A stretch of 64,000 nt of DNA from Pseudanabaena sp. FACHB-2040 (GCF_014696715.1 NZ_JACJQO010000011.1:62001-126000), one strand, 5' to 3'. Numbered from the stretch's first letter, positions 52,565 through 61,679 are shown. Numbers and translations are program-made. The notes: a model not told the origin generated them from the sequence alone.

Positions 52565-52886
52565 AAGGGCTCGTCGCTTAGTTAAAGGCACGGTGGCTGA
52601 GTGGAGATCTCACGAGGTGTCTTTGCTGGCCTCCTCTCTGGCCTATTCCACTGTGTTTACCCTGGCTCCACTGGCGATCATCGTGATTATGATCGTGGGC
52701 GCAATTTTTGGTGAAGCAACTGCCCAAGAGCAGCTTGTGGCTCAGCTAGAAGAGCTGGTGGGGGCCGAAGGGGCGGGATTGCTGGGCACTGCGATCGCAA
52801 ACCGGCGCGACCAAACCGGCGAGGGGGTCGGCAATTTTTCTTTGTTGTCCACTCAGACGATCCCACCCGTTAAGCCCGATAATTAA
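52551..52886 (+). pseudogene. truncated YihY/BrkB family membrane protein
   Basis: 111 codons from ATG 52551 (AGGAGG upstream). Residues 1-100 match the YihY/BrkB start: RRLVKGTVAEWRSHEVSLLASSLAYSTVFTLAPLAIIVI, then IANRRDQTGEGVGNFSLL. The family is about 280-300 aa with six helices; only one helix remains here. After FSLL the sequence reads STQTIPPVKPDN and stops, unrelated to the family. So the 3' two-thirds was deleted, leaving the next gene 19 bases away. It may be an inactive remnant; a small expressed protein cannot be excluded. Confidence 0.75.
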
Positions 52887-52905
52887 CGTCAGGTAAAAAG
52901 TCAGA

Positions 52906-53961
52906 GTGGCTATGGATAGCTCAGGATTTGACCCCCAGCGGGTATGGCGCTACCTGAATAATGCTCGCTTGATTCGCTATCTGCTGCTGTTTGCTCTGGC
53001 CTGGGCCTCGGTGCAGCTACTGGCCTATTTTGAAACGGTCATCGTCGTTTTTGTCTTTGCCGCTATTCTGGCCTTTTTGCTCAACTACCCAGTGCGGTGG
53101 GCGACCCGGCTGATGCCGCGCTGGGTGGCTGTCATGGTCGTCTTTCTGCTGAGCCTAGTGATATTGGGCGCTCTGGTGGCAACCCTAGGGCTGACGATGC
53201 TCTCCCAGGCTCAGCAGCTCTTAGAGCAGGCTCCTCAACTGCTAGAAGATGCGATCGCACTGCTCAATCAAGCCCAAGTCTTTTTCAGTAGTCAGAACAT
53301 TCCCATTGATTTCACGACCCTAGAAGCGCCGCTGCGAGAACAGGCCCTAGGAATGATTGGCCTAGGCTTTGCTACCCTACAGGGGTTTCTCTTCCGGTTT
53401 GTTGATCTGATCCTGATTGCGGTGGTGGCTTTCTTTATGCTGCTAGAAGGTAGGCAGCTTTGGAACTTTGGCGTGAATCTTTTGCCTCCCGGACAACAAG
53501 AGAACCTAACGACCGCTATTCAAGCTAACTTTCTGGGCTTCTTTTGGGGGCGACTGCTGCTCTCGATTTTCTTTGGAGTGTCGGCCTTTTTGGTCTTTGT
53601 GCTGTTGGGGGTGCCCTATCCGCTGGTGCTAGCTGCGATCGCAGGCGTATTTGATTTGATTCCTGGCATTGGGGCCACCTTGGGCATTAGCTTGGTTTGC
53701 CTGATCATTTTGCCTCAGGGTATTTTCCTCAGCCTTAAAGTGCTCGTCGGCTGCATTTTGCTGCAGCAGGTCGAAGAAAACCTGCTTATGCCTCGAATCA
53801 TGCAGGGCTCAATCAACATGAATCCAGTAGTGATGTTTTTTGCCCTGCTGGTAGGAGCCAGAATTGCCGGATTGGTAGGCGTCTTTCTCTCTATTCCGAT
53901 TGCCGGAGTTTTAATCAGCCTGTTGAATATCGAAGCCTTTCGAGGGTCCAAAGACAATTAA
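52906..53961 (+). CDS. AI-2E family transporter (PerM/UPF0118)
   Basis: 351 aa from GTG 52906, or ATG 52912 two codons in. Eight helices, with the family landmarks AILAFLLNYPVRWATRLMPR, LLGVPYPLVLAAIAGVFDLIP and IPGIGATLGI; the C-terminal LLMPRIMQGSINMNPVVMFF is also typical. Members act as exporters or sodium/proton antiporters; the autoinducer name is historical. Lies behind the YihY remnant. Substrate unknown. Confidence 0.9.
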   Translation: MAMDSSGFDPQRVWRYLNNARLIRYLLLFALAWASVQLLAYFETVIVVFVFAAILAFLLNYPVRWATRLMPRWVAVMVVFLLSLVILGALVATLGLTMLSQAQQLLEQAPQLLEDAIALLNQAQVFFSSQNIPIDFTTLEAPLREQALGMIGLGFATLQGFLFRFVDLILIAVVAFFMLLEGRQLWNFGVNLLPPGQQENLTTAIQANFLGFFWGRLLLSIFFGVSAFLVFVLLGVPYPLVLAAIAGVFDLIPGIGATLGISLVCLIILPQGIFLSLKVLVGCILLQQVEENLLMPRIMQGSINMNPVVMFFALLVGARIAGLVGVFLSIPIAGVLISLLNIEAFRGSKDN

Positions 53962-53979
53962 TTACAGCCCACCTGTAGA

Positions 53980-54025
53980 GACGCGTAGCCCTCTGGGCGT
54001 AGCTGTAGCCCACGTCTCTGCACCC
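53980..54025. repeat. palindromic repeat, GAGACGC family
   Basis: GTAGAGACGCGTAG at the left opposes CACGTCTCTGCA at the right, with internal GGGCGTAGC / GTAGCCC-type pairing. Related in style to 12385-12418. Confidence 0.55.
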
Positions 54026-54160
54026 TATCAACAGACTTCGGGCCGCAGATCTGGACGCAGTTGACACGCTTAGCCTTGCCTTCTATGTCCATCCCACTCA
54101 GGTCACGTCTCTATACCCGTGGGTAGATTTAGACTCGCCTCAATCTATCCTTAGGACTCT

Positions 54161-54182
54161 TGTCATAATCCTGTCACATTTC
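54161..54182 (+). promoter_or_regulatory. Pho-box-like direct repeat, site 5
   Basis: TGTCATAATCC followed by TGTCACATTTC. Of the five sites this is the best match to the E. coli Pho-box pattern (CTGTCATAwAw + CTGTCAy). It lies 57 bases before the FAS1 gene start; TAATAG just after could be a -10. Confidence 0.65.
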
Positions 54183-54239
54183 TTAGTAATAGTGAATAGA
54201 AGCACCTTCGAACCTAAGTGAAGCTAGGAGATTTTCATT

Positions 54240-54848
54240 TTGCGTAAACCCATTAAGACTCTTTTGGGCATGACCATTGGCCTGCTAGCGCTGCCCGTGA
54301 TTGCTGCCTGCGATACCCCCACAGCCGAAACCCCCACGCAGACTCCTACCGCAACTGCCCCTGAAGTTGAACAACCGCCTGCTGTTACGCCTGCCGAAGG
54401 CACCGGCACTAGCGATACCGCTAACCGCACCATTGCCGAAATCACGTCCTTCGACAACTCTTTCTCTACCCTAAACACTGCCATCGAAGCGGCTGGTTTA
54501 GAAGACACCCTCAATGGCGACGGTCCCTACACAGTCTTCGCGCCCACAAACGAGGCTTTTGAAGCCATCCCTGCAGCTACCCGCGAGCGGCTGTTAGCCC
54601 CTGAAAACCAAGATGCCTTGGTGCAGGTTTTGTCTTACCACGTGCTGGCTCAAGATCTGCCTGCAAGCCAAATCCAAGCTGGTGAGGTCGAAACCATTTC
54701 TGGTCAGTCTTTAAACGTTGAAGTTGACTCAGGGACTCAAGCAGTTAACGTTAACAACGCCCGCGTAGTTCAGCCCGATGTTCAGGCCAGTAATGGCGTG
54801 ATCCACGTCGTAGATCAAGTCATTCTGCCCCCTGGCTTTACTCTGTAG
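54240..54848 (+). CDS. FAS1 (fasciclin) domain lipoprotein
   Basis: 202 aa. Lipoprotein signal with lipobox VIAAC, Thr/Pro-rich linker to about 65, then one FAS1 domain: SFDNSFSTLNTAIEAAGLEDTL, GDGPYTVFAPTNEAF (family motif H1), YHVLAQDLPASQ (H2 YH motif) and NGVIHVVDQVILP. FAS1 domains mediate adhesion and matrix contact outside the cell. Start is TTG at 54240; no closer ATG keeps the signal peptide. Followed by a strong terminator. Confidence 0.9.
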   Translation: MRKPIKTLLGMTIGLLALPVIAACDTPTAETPTQTPTATAPEVEQPPAVTPAEGTGTSDTANRTIAEITSFDNSFSTLNTAIEAAGLEDTLNGDGPYTVFAPTNEAFEAIPAATRERLLAPENQDALVQVLSYHVLAQDLPASQIQAGEVETISGQSLNVEVDSGTQAVNVNNARVVQPDVQASNGVIHVVDQVILPPGFTL

Positions 54849-54905
54849 AGTCATCCAGCAGGTTTAATCGCTCTGGCTGGATCTTCCTGAATCTCCGTCC
54901 TATTA

Positions 54906-54937
54906 GCCCGGCGCAGTGCGCCGGGTTTGCTTTTATA
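54906..54937 (+). terminator. intrinsic terminator after FAS1 gene
   Basis: CCCGGCGCA / TGCGCCGGG stem (54907-54925) followed by TTTGCTTTTAT. Confidence 0.8.
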
Positions 54938-54960
54938 GCCATTGCCGCAAAGTGTGATCT

Positions 54961-54990
54961 GTAGAATGGGCACGCTTTGCTTTGCCCATC
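54961..54990. repeat. short repeat, ATGGGCAAAGC family
   Basis: GAATGGGCACGCTTTGC then TTTGCCCATC. Same elements as 17388-17485, in compact form. Confidence 0.5.
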
Positions 54991-54996
54991 CAAAAC

Positions 54997-55743
54997 CTAA
55001 GGCACACATTTAATCGCTTTGCCAATGTAATTAATAGAAATATCCTCGTTAATAGCAACTTTTATAGTGTTTGTTCTTTTGTATTCCAAATAGCTTGCCA
55101 AATTCAGCCGCAGAGCTTCTCCAAAAAGGTCAAATCCCTTAAACTCCAAATCGCGAAAACCGCTTTTCTGCAGTAATTGAGTGAGTTCTTCGGGCGTAAT
55201 AAACTTATCCCAGTCATGAACGCCTTTTTGAATCTCTCCTAAAATATTCTCCATCAGCCAAATCATCACAAACCTAGACTTAAAGGTGCGATTGATGGTG
55301 TCAAAGAAAAATAAGCCATTGGGTTTTAGCACTCTAAAAATTTCTGATATGACGTTAGGCACTTCCTGCACATGTTCTAAAACATCAACACAAATAACCA
55401 CGTCAAATGCACTGTCTGCATAGGGCATATTTTCGGCTAGGCCCGAGCGGTAGTCGATTTCATAGCCACCTATCCGAGCGTGGTTTTGTGCGGCCTCAAT
55501 ACATTTTTGAGACTGGTCAAGGCCATAGGCATGCACACCCATCGCTGCCATGAACTCGCAGGAGAATCCACCGCCACACCCTACATCCAAGACTTTTAGC
55601 CCTTGCCAGCTTTCAACATAGCGGTTGAAGAATTCAAACCGAGGCTTGTTTAAGTGGTAAAGAGCGTAGATGTCGGCATCTTCGTTCCACCAGCGCTCGG
55701 CGTTTAGGTCATAAAATTTGAGATCGTTTTTCTTAACAGCCAT
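54997..55743 (-). CDS. SAM-dependent methyltransferase, UbiG-like
   Basis: 248 aa. N-terminus DLKFYDLNAERWWNEDADIYALY is typical of UbiG-type methyltransferases. Motif I VLDVGCGGGFSCEFMAAMG, motif II GLDQSQKC, and VVICVDVLEHVQEVPNVISE (post-I). Cyanobacteria lack ubiquinone, so the substrate is not the E. coli one; a plastoquinone-type or secondary-metabolite role is possible. Codons are visibly more AT-rich than the surrounding genes, and it sits isolated beside a repeat-filled gap. Both suggest horizontal transfer. Confidence 0.85.
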   Translation of the reverse strand: MAVKKNDLKFYDLNAERWWNEDADIYALYHLNKPRFEFFNRYVESWQGLKVLDVGCGGGFSCEFMAAMGVHAYGLDQSQKCIEAAQNHARIGGYEIDYRSGLAENMPYADSAFDVVICVDVLEHVQEVPNVISEIFRVLKPNGLFFFDTINRTFKSRFVMIWLMENILGEIQKGVHDWDKFITPEELTQLLQKSGFRDLEFKGFDLFGEALRLNLASYLEYKRTNTIKVAINEDISINYIGKAIKCVP

Positions 55744-56705
55744 ATAGACGAGTTAGATTGGTTAGCTCCCATTATCTAGGAAGCTTCCCGATCCAAATCG
55801 TTAGTAAACATAAAATCTTCATAGGGAGGATTATCTCTAAACTGAGCCAAGCTTCTGCAAATCTCTGCCTTCAAAAAGGATTGCTAACCACGTCTAACTT
55901 GCTCTTGACAAAGTGGGCGGTTCTGTTTTCACCTACGGCTTCTACTAGAGCTGAACCAGATGCTGTAGGATGTGTTGTGGCTTTACTCCAACCTAACCCT
56001 CGGGGCAAGCTTCGATGCGTCATGCAGGGCGATAACGCACCCTACTTCTGTCTTCTATTAGTCCTGTTACTAACAGCATTGTTGATGACTTCAGAGATTC
56101 CCCAACGGCAAACCCCCTTCAGATCGGCCTGTAAGAGGGGTTGTTTGCCATTCCTAAAGTAGGTAAAGGGGACGCTGGGATTTTATGGTCGAACCTAGCG
56201 TTTCAGTCTACCTGGTCTAGATTGGGACGCTGGGAGGGATTGAGGTGTGTCAGACCTCTTTCCTCCCACTAGGCTCAATCGCTTTGCAGCATTCAAACTA
56301 TCAAAACAGATTAGAAGTTCAACCGTAGAAACAAGAGGCTGTTTGAGAGGGGATCTGTTGTCGCTTTAGTCACCTGCTGATCCCTCCTGCCCCCTTAAAA
56401 GGGAGGTTGTTCAGGCTCAAAGTCCTTTTAAGGGGGGCTTAAGGAGGATCTCAACCTTTTGCCGCATAAAGCAGACCCTTTCAAGCAACCTCATGAGTAC
56501 ATTTGTTCGATAAACCACTTTTCCATGCTCACAGCACTCAAAAGCCGTTTCATACTCAATTCGCACTCAAAAACTGCAGGCTGAGGTCGTCTTAAGAGCA
56601 ATTCCACGCTTTTGTGAAATGCCATCGTGGAAAGGCGCTAAGGCTGGAAAAGTTGAAGCCTAGGCGGTGTAGAAGCTTTAGGTGGTTACTTTTTGTTTTG
56701 AGTAA
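55744..56705. other. 960-base gene-poor gap with MITE-like repeats
   Basis: The frame 55758-56162 does not look coding. Visible: a hairpin-like TGTAGGATGTGTTGTGGC...GATAACGCACCCTAC element (55967-56046); a palindrome at 56379-56455 (GATCCCTCCTGCCCCCTTAAAA ... ending AAGGAGGATC); repeated GGGACGCTGGGA at 56168 and 56225. No RNA gene recognised other than the tRNA at its end. Confidence 0.45.
56379..56455. repeat. MITE-like inverted repeat, CCCCCTTAAAAG family
   Basis: GATCCCTCCTGCCCCCTTAA at the left mirrors TTAAGGGGGGC...GAGGATC at the right (with interruptions). Elements ending in GATCCCCC...GGGGGATC are widespread in cyanobacteria. Confidence 0.6.
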
Positions 56706-56778
<73 letters not shown>

Positions 56779-57295
56779 TTTTGCTGCCCGATTGATTGAG
56801 AAGGCTTATTAGCGTGTTCTCGGATCTGATAGGGTTGCTTCCAAATATTAGCGAGGTAGATGGGATCTAGCAACTTAAAGGGAAATCTAGAGAAGGCTGC
56901 TCTGTCCCAGACTGCCTTGTGCAAGGGGTTGCCCTGTCTATTTATTATCAGCATTGCCTGAAAAGGACTGCGATAGGGTATTAGTAAACAGATAGCTCCG
57001 CAAAGCGAACAGCATACACAGGTGATTTGTGGGCAGGTAGATGGGGATTAACTTTCCTGTCAAAGGGGACTACCTCCGGGCCTCGACTCATATTTCAGAG
57101 GTGTTTGCCATAGCTGTGTGTTGTGGAGTAAATAGCTCATTAGAATAGAGCAACCCTACCGGGTTAGGCTGTCGGGTGACTTTAGGGTGCAATACTCCTA
57201 AGGAGCGGTGGGGTCAGCACGCTGTTAGCGTGAAATCGCCTGCTGCAGCCATTCAATCAGGTATCTGACCTCCATAGGAGTAAACAGGCCACGTC
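56779..57295. other. intergenic region, 500 bases, no recognised feature
   Basis: The frame at 56769-56954 overlaps the tRNA and is a shadow. Nothing else with gene character or strong structure was seen. Confidence 0.4.
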
Positions 57296-57961
57296 ATGTT
57301 TATTCTCAAGCGGCAGGATGTTGAAATCAAGAACGTTCCGCATCCTAGCAAAGACCAGCAGATTCCAATTCTCTCCTATCAGGGTCAGACATTTCGTCTG
57401 TTGAGTGTGTTTACCGCCGCTCAGGAGGAAGAAGCCAGGTCGCTCTGGCGAGATTTGACCGACAACAAGGGCAAAGCCTGCGTGTTGTTGGAGGAACCCG
57501 ATCGCTTCAGCATTTGGGGCAAGGTGCGGCTTGACCAGTTTGAGGAAGAGTCTCCAGGGGGTGAGGTTCCGGCTAACGAGGCGTTTATTCAGGCTTGTTT
57601 GCTGCTGCTGCAGGTGCTCTACATTGATGTAGAAGATTTGCTGGGGGCCAAACAGGCCAATTTGTTTGAGAAGGATGTTGCCGATGCCTTTAGAGAGTGG
57701 CGGTTTCCGATGGCTGATTCTGATAAGGCTGTGAAAACGCTGCTGACGGTTGATCCGCTGGCGATGACTCAAGTTCCGCCTTGGCAGGAGCACCATTTAC
57801 AGCGGCTGCTGGGAGAAGCCTACCGGATTGGTAAGGAGTATTTTGGCAATGCTAGCTTTGTTCAGCGATCTATGGAGGCGCTGGAGGACATGACTGCTAG
57901 TGACCGGCAGATGGTGCTGCGGTGGCTGCAGGAGTCTCCTTCTGGCAAACTTTGGCTCTAA
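57296..57961 (+). CDS. conserved cyanobacterial protein, 221 aa (Npun_F0813-like)
   Basis: Soluble, no signal. MFILKRQDVEIKNVPHPSKD, then QIPILSYQGQTFRLLSVF and EEEARSLWRDLTDNKGKACVLLEEPDRFSIWGKVRLDQ resemble what I recall as the Npun_F0813 family of cyanobacteria. The C-terminal half is helical (FREWRFPMADSDKAVKTLLT). It is encoded alone; role unknown. The minus-strand frame covering it is a shadow. Confidence 0.75.
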   Translation: MFILKRQDVEIKNVPHPSKDQQIPILSYQGQTFRLLSVFTAAQEEEARSLWRDLTDNKGKACVLLEEPDRFSIWGKVRLDQFEEESPGGEVPANEAFIQACLLLLQVLYIDVEDLLGAKQANLFEKDVADAFREWRFPMADSDKAVKTLLTVDPLAMTQVPPWQEHHLQRLLGEAYRIGKEYFGNASFVQRSMEALEDMTASDRQMVLRWLQESPSGKLWL

Positions 57962-58176
57962 GCTTTGGCTCTAGAAGGAAAGCTGCCTTTTTAAGAATCG
58001 TTGACTGTCGGACAGTATCGGGTGCGATTGTGCCACCCTGACTGAACAGGAGAATACTTCGCCGCTACAATGCTTGCGTAACCTGATGATCGTAGGCATA
58101 GGAAGAAATCAGGTGCGATGGTTTCCTGGCCCGATGTTCTGATTTCTTCTGATCCCATTGTGTAAGGAGTCTACCG

Positions 58177-59166
58177 TTGAGCAAGTCTGCCTCTGCTGCA
58201 TCTTCTCGTTCTTTAACGACGCTGACAGTTGCTCTAGGTGTTGCCTGGGGGATTGTGGCGCTGTTGTTTTTTCTATTGTTTAGCTCTCCGGGGGTAGATG
58301 GTGAACAGCCTGGATGGTTTCTTGTAGGCATTACCATTCTGGAGGCGGGGGCATTTGCGGTATCTTCTATGCTGTGCTTCCGCAACTGGCGCAGTTCACA
58401 GATTGTCAGTGGCCGTGGTGTCTGGCTTTGGATTGGTCTGGGGCTGCTGTCTTACACACTCGGAAATTTGCTGTTCTTCTTGTGGGGCACTGTCTGGGGT
58501 CTAGACCCGGCGGTATCTCTGGGAGATTTTTTCTACATTCTCAGCTATATCTTCTTGGCGGGAGGAATGCTGCAGGCCGTACTGCCGCGACGGTTAAACC
58601 TGGAGCCGCCTCAGTGGCTAATTGTGGCGGGTCTAGGCCTGGGTGGTGTTTTGATTGCCTATTTCGTCAACTATCAGGTAGTTGGACCGTCGCCTACAGC
58701 TGAGGCGGCTCCGCCTGTAGTGCAGTTGGTGCAAACTGTGGCACCGCAGCAGACGCCTTTGCCTGCTGAAGGGGCGGCTCCGGTCGTGCCTGCGCTCGAG
58801 GAGGAACCCAATACGGCACCGGCTTGGGTGCTGCCGCTAGACCAGCGACTAGAGCCATTTCAGTCGGCGGTAGGGCTGCTGTATGTCGTTGCTGACTGCA
58901 TCTTGCTGGTAATTGCGGCGACGCTGCTAGTGGCTTTTTGGGGCGGTCGGTTTTCTCAATCGTGGAAGTTAATTGCGATCGCAGCCTTCTGTCTCTACAT
59001 TGCCGATATGTTTTTTGCCTACTCCGTAAACGTGGGTACCTATCAAGAAGGTAGCCTCTGGGAGGTGTTTTGGACGTTCTCAGCAATCTTCTTTGGCCTA
59101 GGAGCTGTGGTAGAACACGCAATTTCTACTCAGTCTCGGCGGAGTACGCGACGTCGCAGAGCCTAG
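58177..59166 (+). CDS. conserved cyanobacterial membrane protein, 329 aa
   Basis: Begins at TTG 58177. About eight helices: residues 12-32, 47-66, 80-105, 108-130, 145-165 and three more after about 230, separated by a Pro/Ala/Glu-rich non-membrane loop (about 172-222). The C-terminus is basic (STQSRRSTRRRRA). There is no catalytic motif. The loop likely faces one side as a flexible linker. Family not recognised beyond being cyanobacterial in character. A HIP1 site lies within. Confidence 0.68.
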   Translation: MSKSASAASSRSLTTLTVALGVAWGIVALLFFLLFSSPGVDGEQPGWFLVGITILEAGAFAVSSMLCFRNWRSSQIVSGRGVWLWIGLGLLSYTLGNLLFFLWGTVWGLDPAVSLGDFFYILSYIFLAGGMLQAVLPRRLNLEPPQWLIVAGLGLGGVLIAYFVNYQVVGPSPTAEAAPPVVQLVQTVAPQQTPLPAEGAAPVVPALEEEPNTAPAWVLPLDQRLEPFQSAVGLLYVVADCILLVIAATLLVAFWGGRFSQSWKLIAIAAFCLYIADMFFAYSVNVGTYQEGSLWEVFWTFSAIFFGLGAVVEHAISTQSRRSTRRRRA

Positions 59167-59216
59167 CTAGGGAACTAAGATATTAGATGGCGATGACTTA
59201 GGCGAGTACGTACCTC

Positions 59217-60401
59217 ATGGCACCGAGCAAGCTGTCTGACGCAGACAAGCAGACTATTCTTGAGCTATACCGTCAACCAGAGGAAACCACCTCAACTCTG
59301 GCTGAACGGTATAGCGTCAGCAACAGCACGATCAGTCGGTTGCTTAAAACGCAGCTGCCCGAAGCAGAGTATGCGGCGCTAATTCAGCAGAAGCGGGGCG
59401 GCTCGGTGGAGACAAGCCAGCCAGTTGCGTCTCCACCCCCGGCAACGGTAGCCCCAGTAGAAGTGCCTGAACCTAAGGTGCCTGTAGTAGAAGAGGCCAC
59501 CGTAGAAAAGACTCCAGTCGAAAAGACTCCGGTCGAAAAGACTCCGGTCGAAAAGGCTTCAGTCGAAAGGGCTCCAGTTGAGGTGCCCTCAGTCGTTAGG
59601 GACGAGGCCGAAGTGCCTCCGCCCGCTCCCTCGGTTGTGGCCAAAGAGCCTGTAGAGCAATCCGCGCCTCCCGGCAAAATTCCCCCTCCGCGTCGCCGAT
59701 CCCGCAGCGAGGTTGCCGAGACGGCAACTCCCGAGTCGAGCGAGTCGATGCAGCTGCCCCTGTTAAAGGACAACAAGACCGAAGGCCCCAGCGCCCCTGA
59801 CTACGGCCTGCCTCCTATAGGCGCTGTGGCAGACGAGCCAGAACTCCTGCCAGTAGCTCAGGAGGAGGCAGTCGCTGCTGTACTGAATAACAATCAGTCA
59901 GTGGGCGCAGATTATGATGACGACCTCGATGACCTTGATGATCTAGATGACGATGACGACGACGATCTAGATGACGATGACGATCTAGACGATGAAGAGA
60001 TGGGGAACTGGAAGTTTTCTAAGGGGGGTACACCCCAGCTGCAAAAGGTGCAGATCAGTCCTCTAACGACCTCTGCTCTACCTCGTCTCTGCTATGTCGT
60101 AGTTGAGCGCAACTCTTCAGAGCTGGTTACCTGCCCACTGCGAGATTTTGCGGAGTTGGGTCTGATTCCAGAAAACGAAATTGACTCTCGCACCTTACCA
60201 GTCTTCGACAACCACCGGATCGCCCGTCGATTTTCTCGCCGTAACCAGCGGGTGGTCAAGGTACCCGACGGCAGGATGCTGCAAAAGACCAGTTCCTACT
60301 TGCAGGCAAAAGGGATTACCCGGCTGTTGATTGACGGGCAGATCTACACCCTGGAAAATGTAGCGCCTGTATCAAATAGTTCAGAGTTTGAAGAAGATTA
60401 G
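59217..60401 (+). CDS. helix-turn-helix protein with acidic and repeat linker, 394 aa
   Basis: N-terminal HTH of transposase/resolvase-like fold (KQTILELYRQPEETTSTLAERYSVSNSTISRLLK; residues 10-45). Then a long linker: tandem VEKTP repeats (15-bp units at about 59506-59570), Pro/Glu-rich stretches and a poly-Asp block (DDDLDDLDDLDDDDDDDL...; residues about 240-262). The folded C-terminus (about 280-394: LPRLCYVVVERNSSELVTC, DNHRIARRFSRRNQRVVKVP, GITRLLIDGQIYTLENV) I recognise only as cyanobacterial. Probably a DNA-binding regulator; no transposase catalytic residues are seen. Confidence 0.75.
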   Translation: MAPSKLSDADKQTILELYRQPEETTSTLAERYSVSNSTISRLLKTQLPEAEYAALIQQKRGGSVETSQPVASPPPATVAPVEVPEPKVPVVEEATVEKTPVEKTPVEKTPVEKASVERAPVEVPSVVRDEAEVPPPAPSVVAKEPVEQSAPPGKIPPPRRRSRSEVAETATPESSESMQLPLLKDNKTEGPSAPDYGLPPIGAVADEPELLPVAQEEAVAAVLNNNQSVGADYDDDLDDLDDLDDDDDDDLDDDDDLDDEEMGNWKFSKGGTPQLQKVQISPLTTSALPRLCYVVVERNSSELVTCPLRDFAELGLIPENEIDSRTLPVFDNHRIARRFSRRNQRVVKVPDGRMLQKTSSYLQAKGITRLLIDGQIYTLENVAPVSNSSEFEED

Positions 60402-60569
60402 CTGTGTAGCGGCTAGATTCAGTGCAGTTGCGGACCCCTATCGGTAATAATTTTTACCAACGGAACTTCCGGGTACCCCGTTGAAGTTTTGTATAGGGGT
60501 TTGGGTGGGATGTCTACTGCCTAAACCACTTTCATCAGACCACTTTCATAAAAAGAGTTTGGTCGAAGT

Positions 60570-61679
60570 ATGTCCCAGCAGTCTGCAATTCTAGAAGGTC
60601 AAGCAGCGCTCTACTTTCAGGAGGAACTTGCTAACTGTAATGCTCGATTAAATGAAACGCCTGAGGATGTTGGCACCTGGCACTACCGAAGCTATTTGCT
60701 GGGGTTGCTGGGCCGCTACCAGGAGGCATTAATCAGCTATAAAAAAACGTTGGTATTGGACGCCGAAGATGACAAGATCTGGTGTAACTATGCTGCGCTG
60801 CTAGTCTGCTGCGGCTTCTTAATTGATGCCGTATCTGCCTACGACAGAGCTCTGCAGCAGGCTCCAGATAGTGCTCGCGCCTGGCATAAGCGAGGCGAAA
60901 CCCTGCACCAGCTGCGCGACTACATGGCTGCGGTAAAGAGCTATGACCGAGCGCTAGCCTTAGAGCCAACCGCCTGCCGCATTTGGTTTAACCGAGGTTT
61001 AGCGCTCTACCACTTGGGTTGTCACCAACAGTCAGTAGATAGCCTACGAACGGCAATTGAGCATCGTTCGGACTTTGGCCAAGCCTGGAACTGCTTGGGC
61101 TACTTGCTGGCGCAAAAGAAGCAGTATGAGGAAGCGATCGCATGTTTTGATCGGTCTCTGGCCCTAGACCCTGCTAACTCTAAAATTCATCACTACCAGG
61201 CTCATGTTCTGCGGCAGATGGGTCGCTTCTCTGAGGCGATGGAAAAGCTAGAGCAGGCCACCCGCCTAGATCCACTCAACCACCGCCACTGGTTTTTAAA
61301 GGGAATTACTCTGGGCAAACTGCGGCGTTATAAGAGCGCTAAGGCTAGCTTGGAGCAAGCGCTCAAGCGGCAAGGTCACCACGCTGAGGGCTGGCTAGCG
61401 CTGGGGTTGACCCTGCGTAAGCTCAAACGGTTTGAAGACGCCATTCAAGCCTTTAACAAATCTTTGGGGATTGATCCTAATCAGGCTGCCGCTTGTTTCC
61501 ACCAAGCCTGCTGCTATGCCCAACTAGATCGGCCTGATTGGGCTGTGGAGAGGCTGCAACGTGCGATCGCACTTCAACCCGAACGCTACCTCATCCGCAT
61601 GCAAACTGAGCCAGCCCTAGCTGCACTTCGTCTTGACAACTATCTCGACAATCACCTCCTCTCCCTCACTAGTCGATGA
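60570..61679 (+). CDS. TPR repeat protein, 369 aa
   Basis: About nine tetratricopeptide repeats in an array, e.g. WHYRSYLLGLLGRYQEALIS, IWCNYAALLVCCGFLIDAVS, AWHKRGETLHQLRDYMAAVK, IWFNRGLALYHLGCHQQSVD, WLALGLTLRKLKRFEDAIQA. No signal peptide or other domain. TPR arrays are scaffolds for protein-protein contact. Partners unknown. Confidence 0.9.
   Translation: MSQQSAILEGQAALYFQEELANCNARLNETPEDVGTWHYRSYLLGLLGRYQEALISYKKTLVLDAEDDKIWCNYAALLVCCGFLIDAVSAYDRALQQAPDSARAWHKRGETLHQLRDYMAAVKSYDRALALEPTACRIWFNRGLALYHLGCHQQSVDSLRTAIEHRSDFGQAWNCLGYLLAQKKQYEEAIACFDRSLALDPANSKIHHYQAHVLRQMGRFSEAMEKLEQATRLDPLNHRHWFLKGITLGKLRRYKSAKASLEQALKRQGHHAEGWLALGLTLRKLKRFEDAIQAFNKSLGIDPNQAAACFHQACCYAQLDRPDWAVERLQRAIALQPERYLIRMQTEPALAALRLDNYLDNHLLSLTSR

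Noticed and set aside
55758-56162. 134-codon plus frame after the UbiG-like gene
   Set aside because: Composition is not protein-like, it runs through repeat elements, and no start signal is present.
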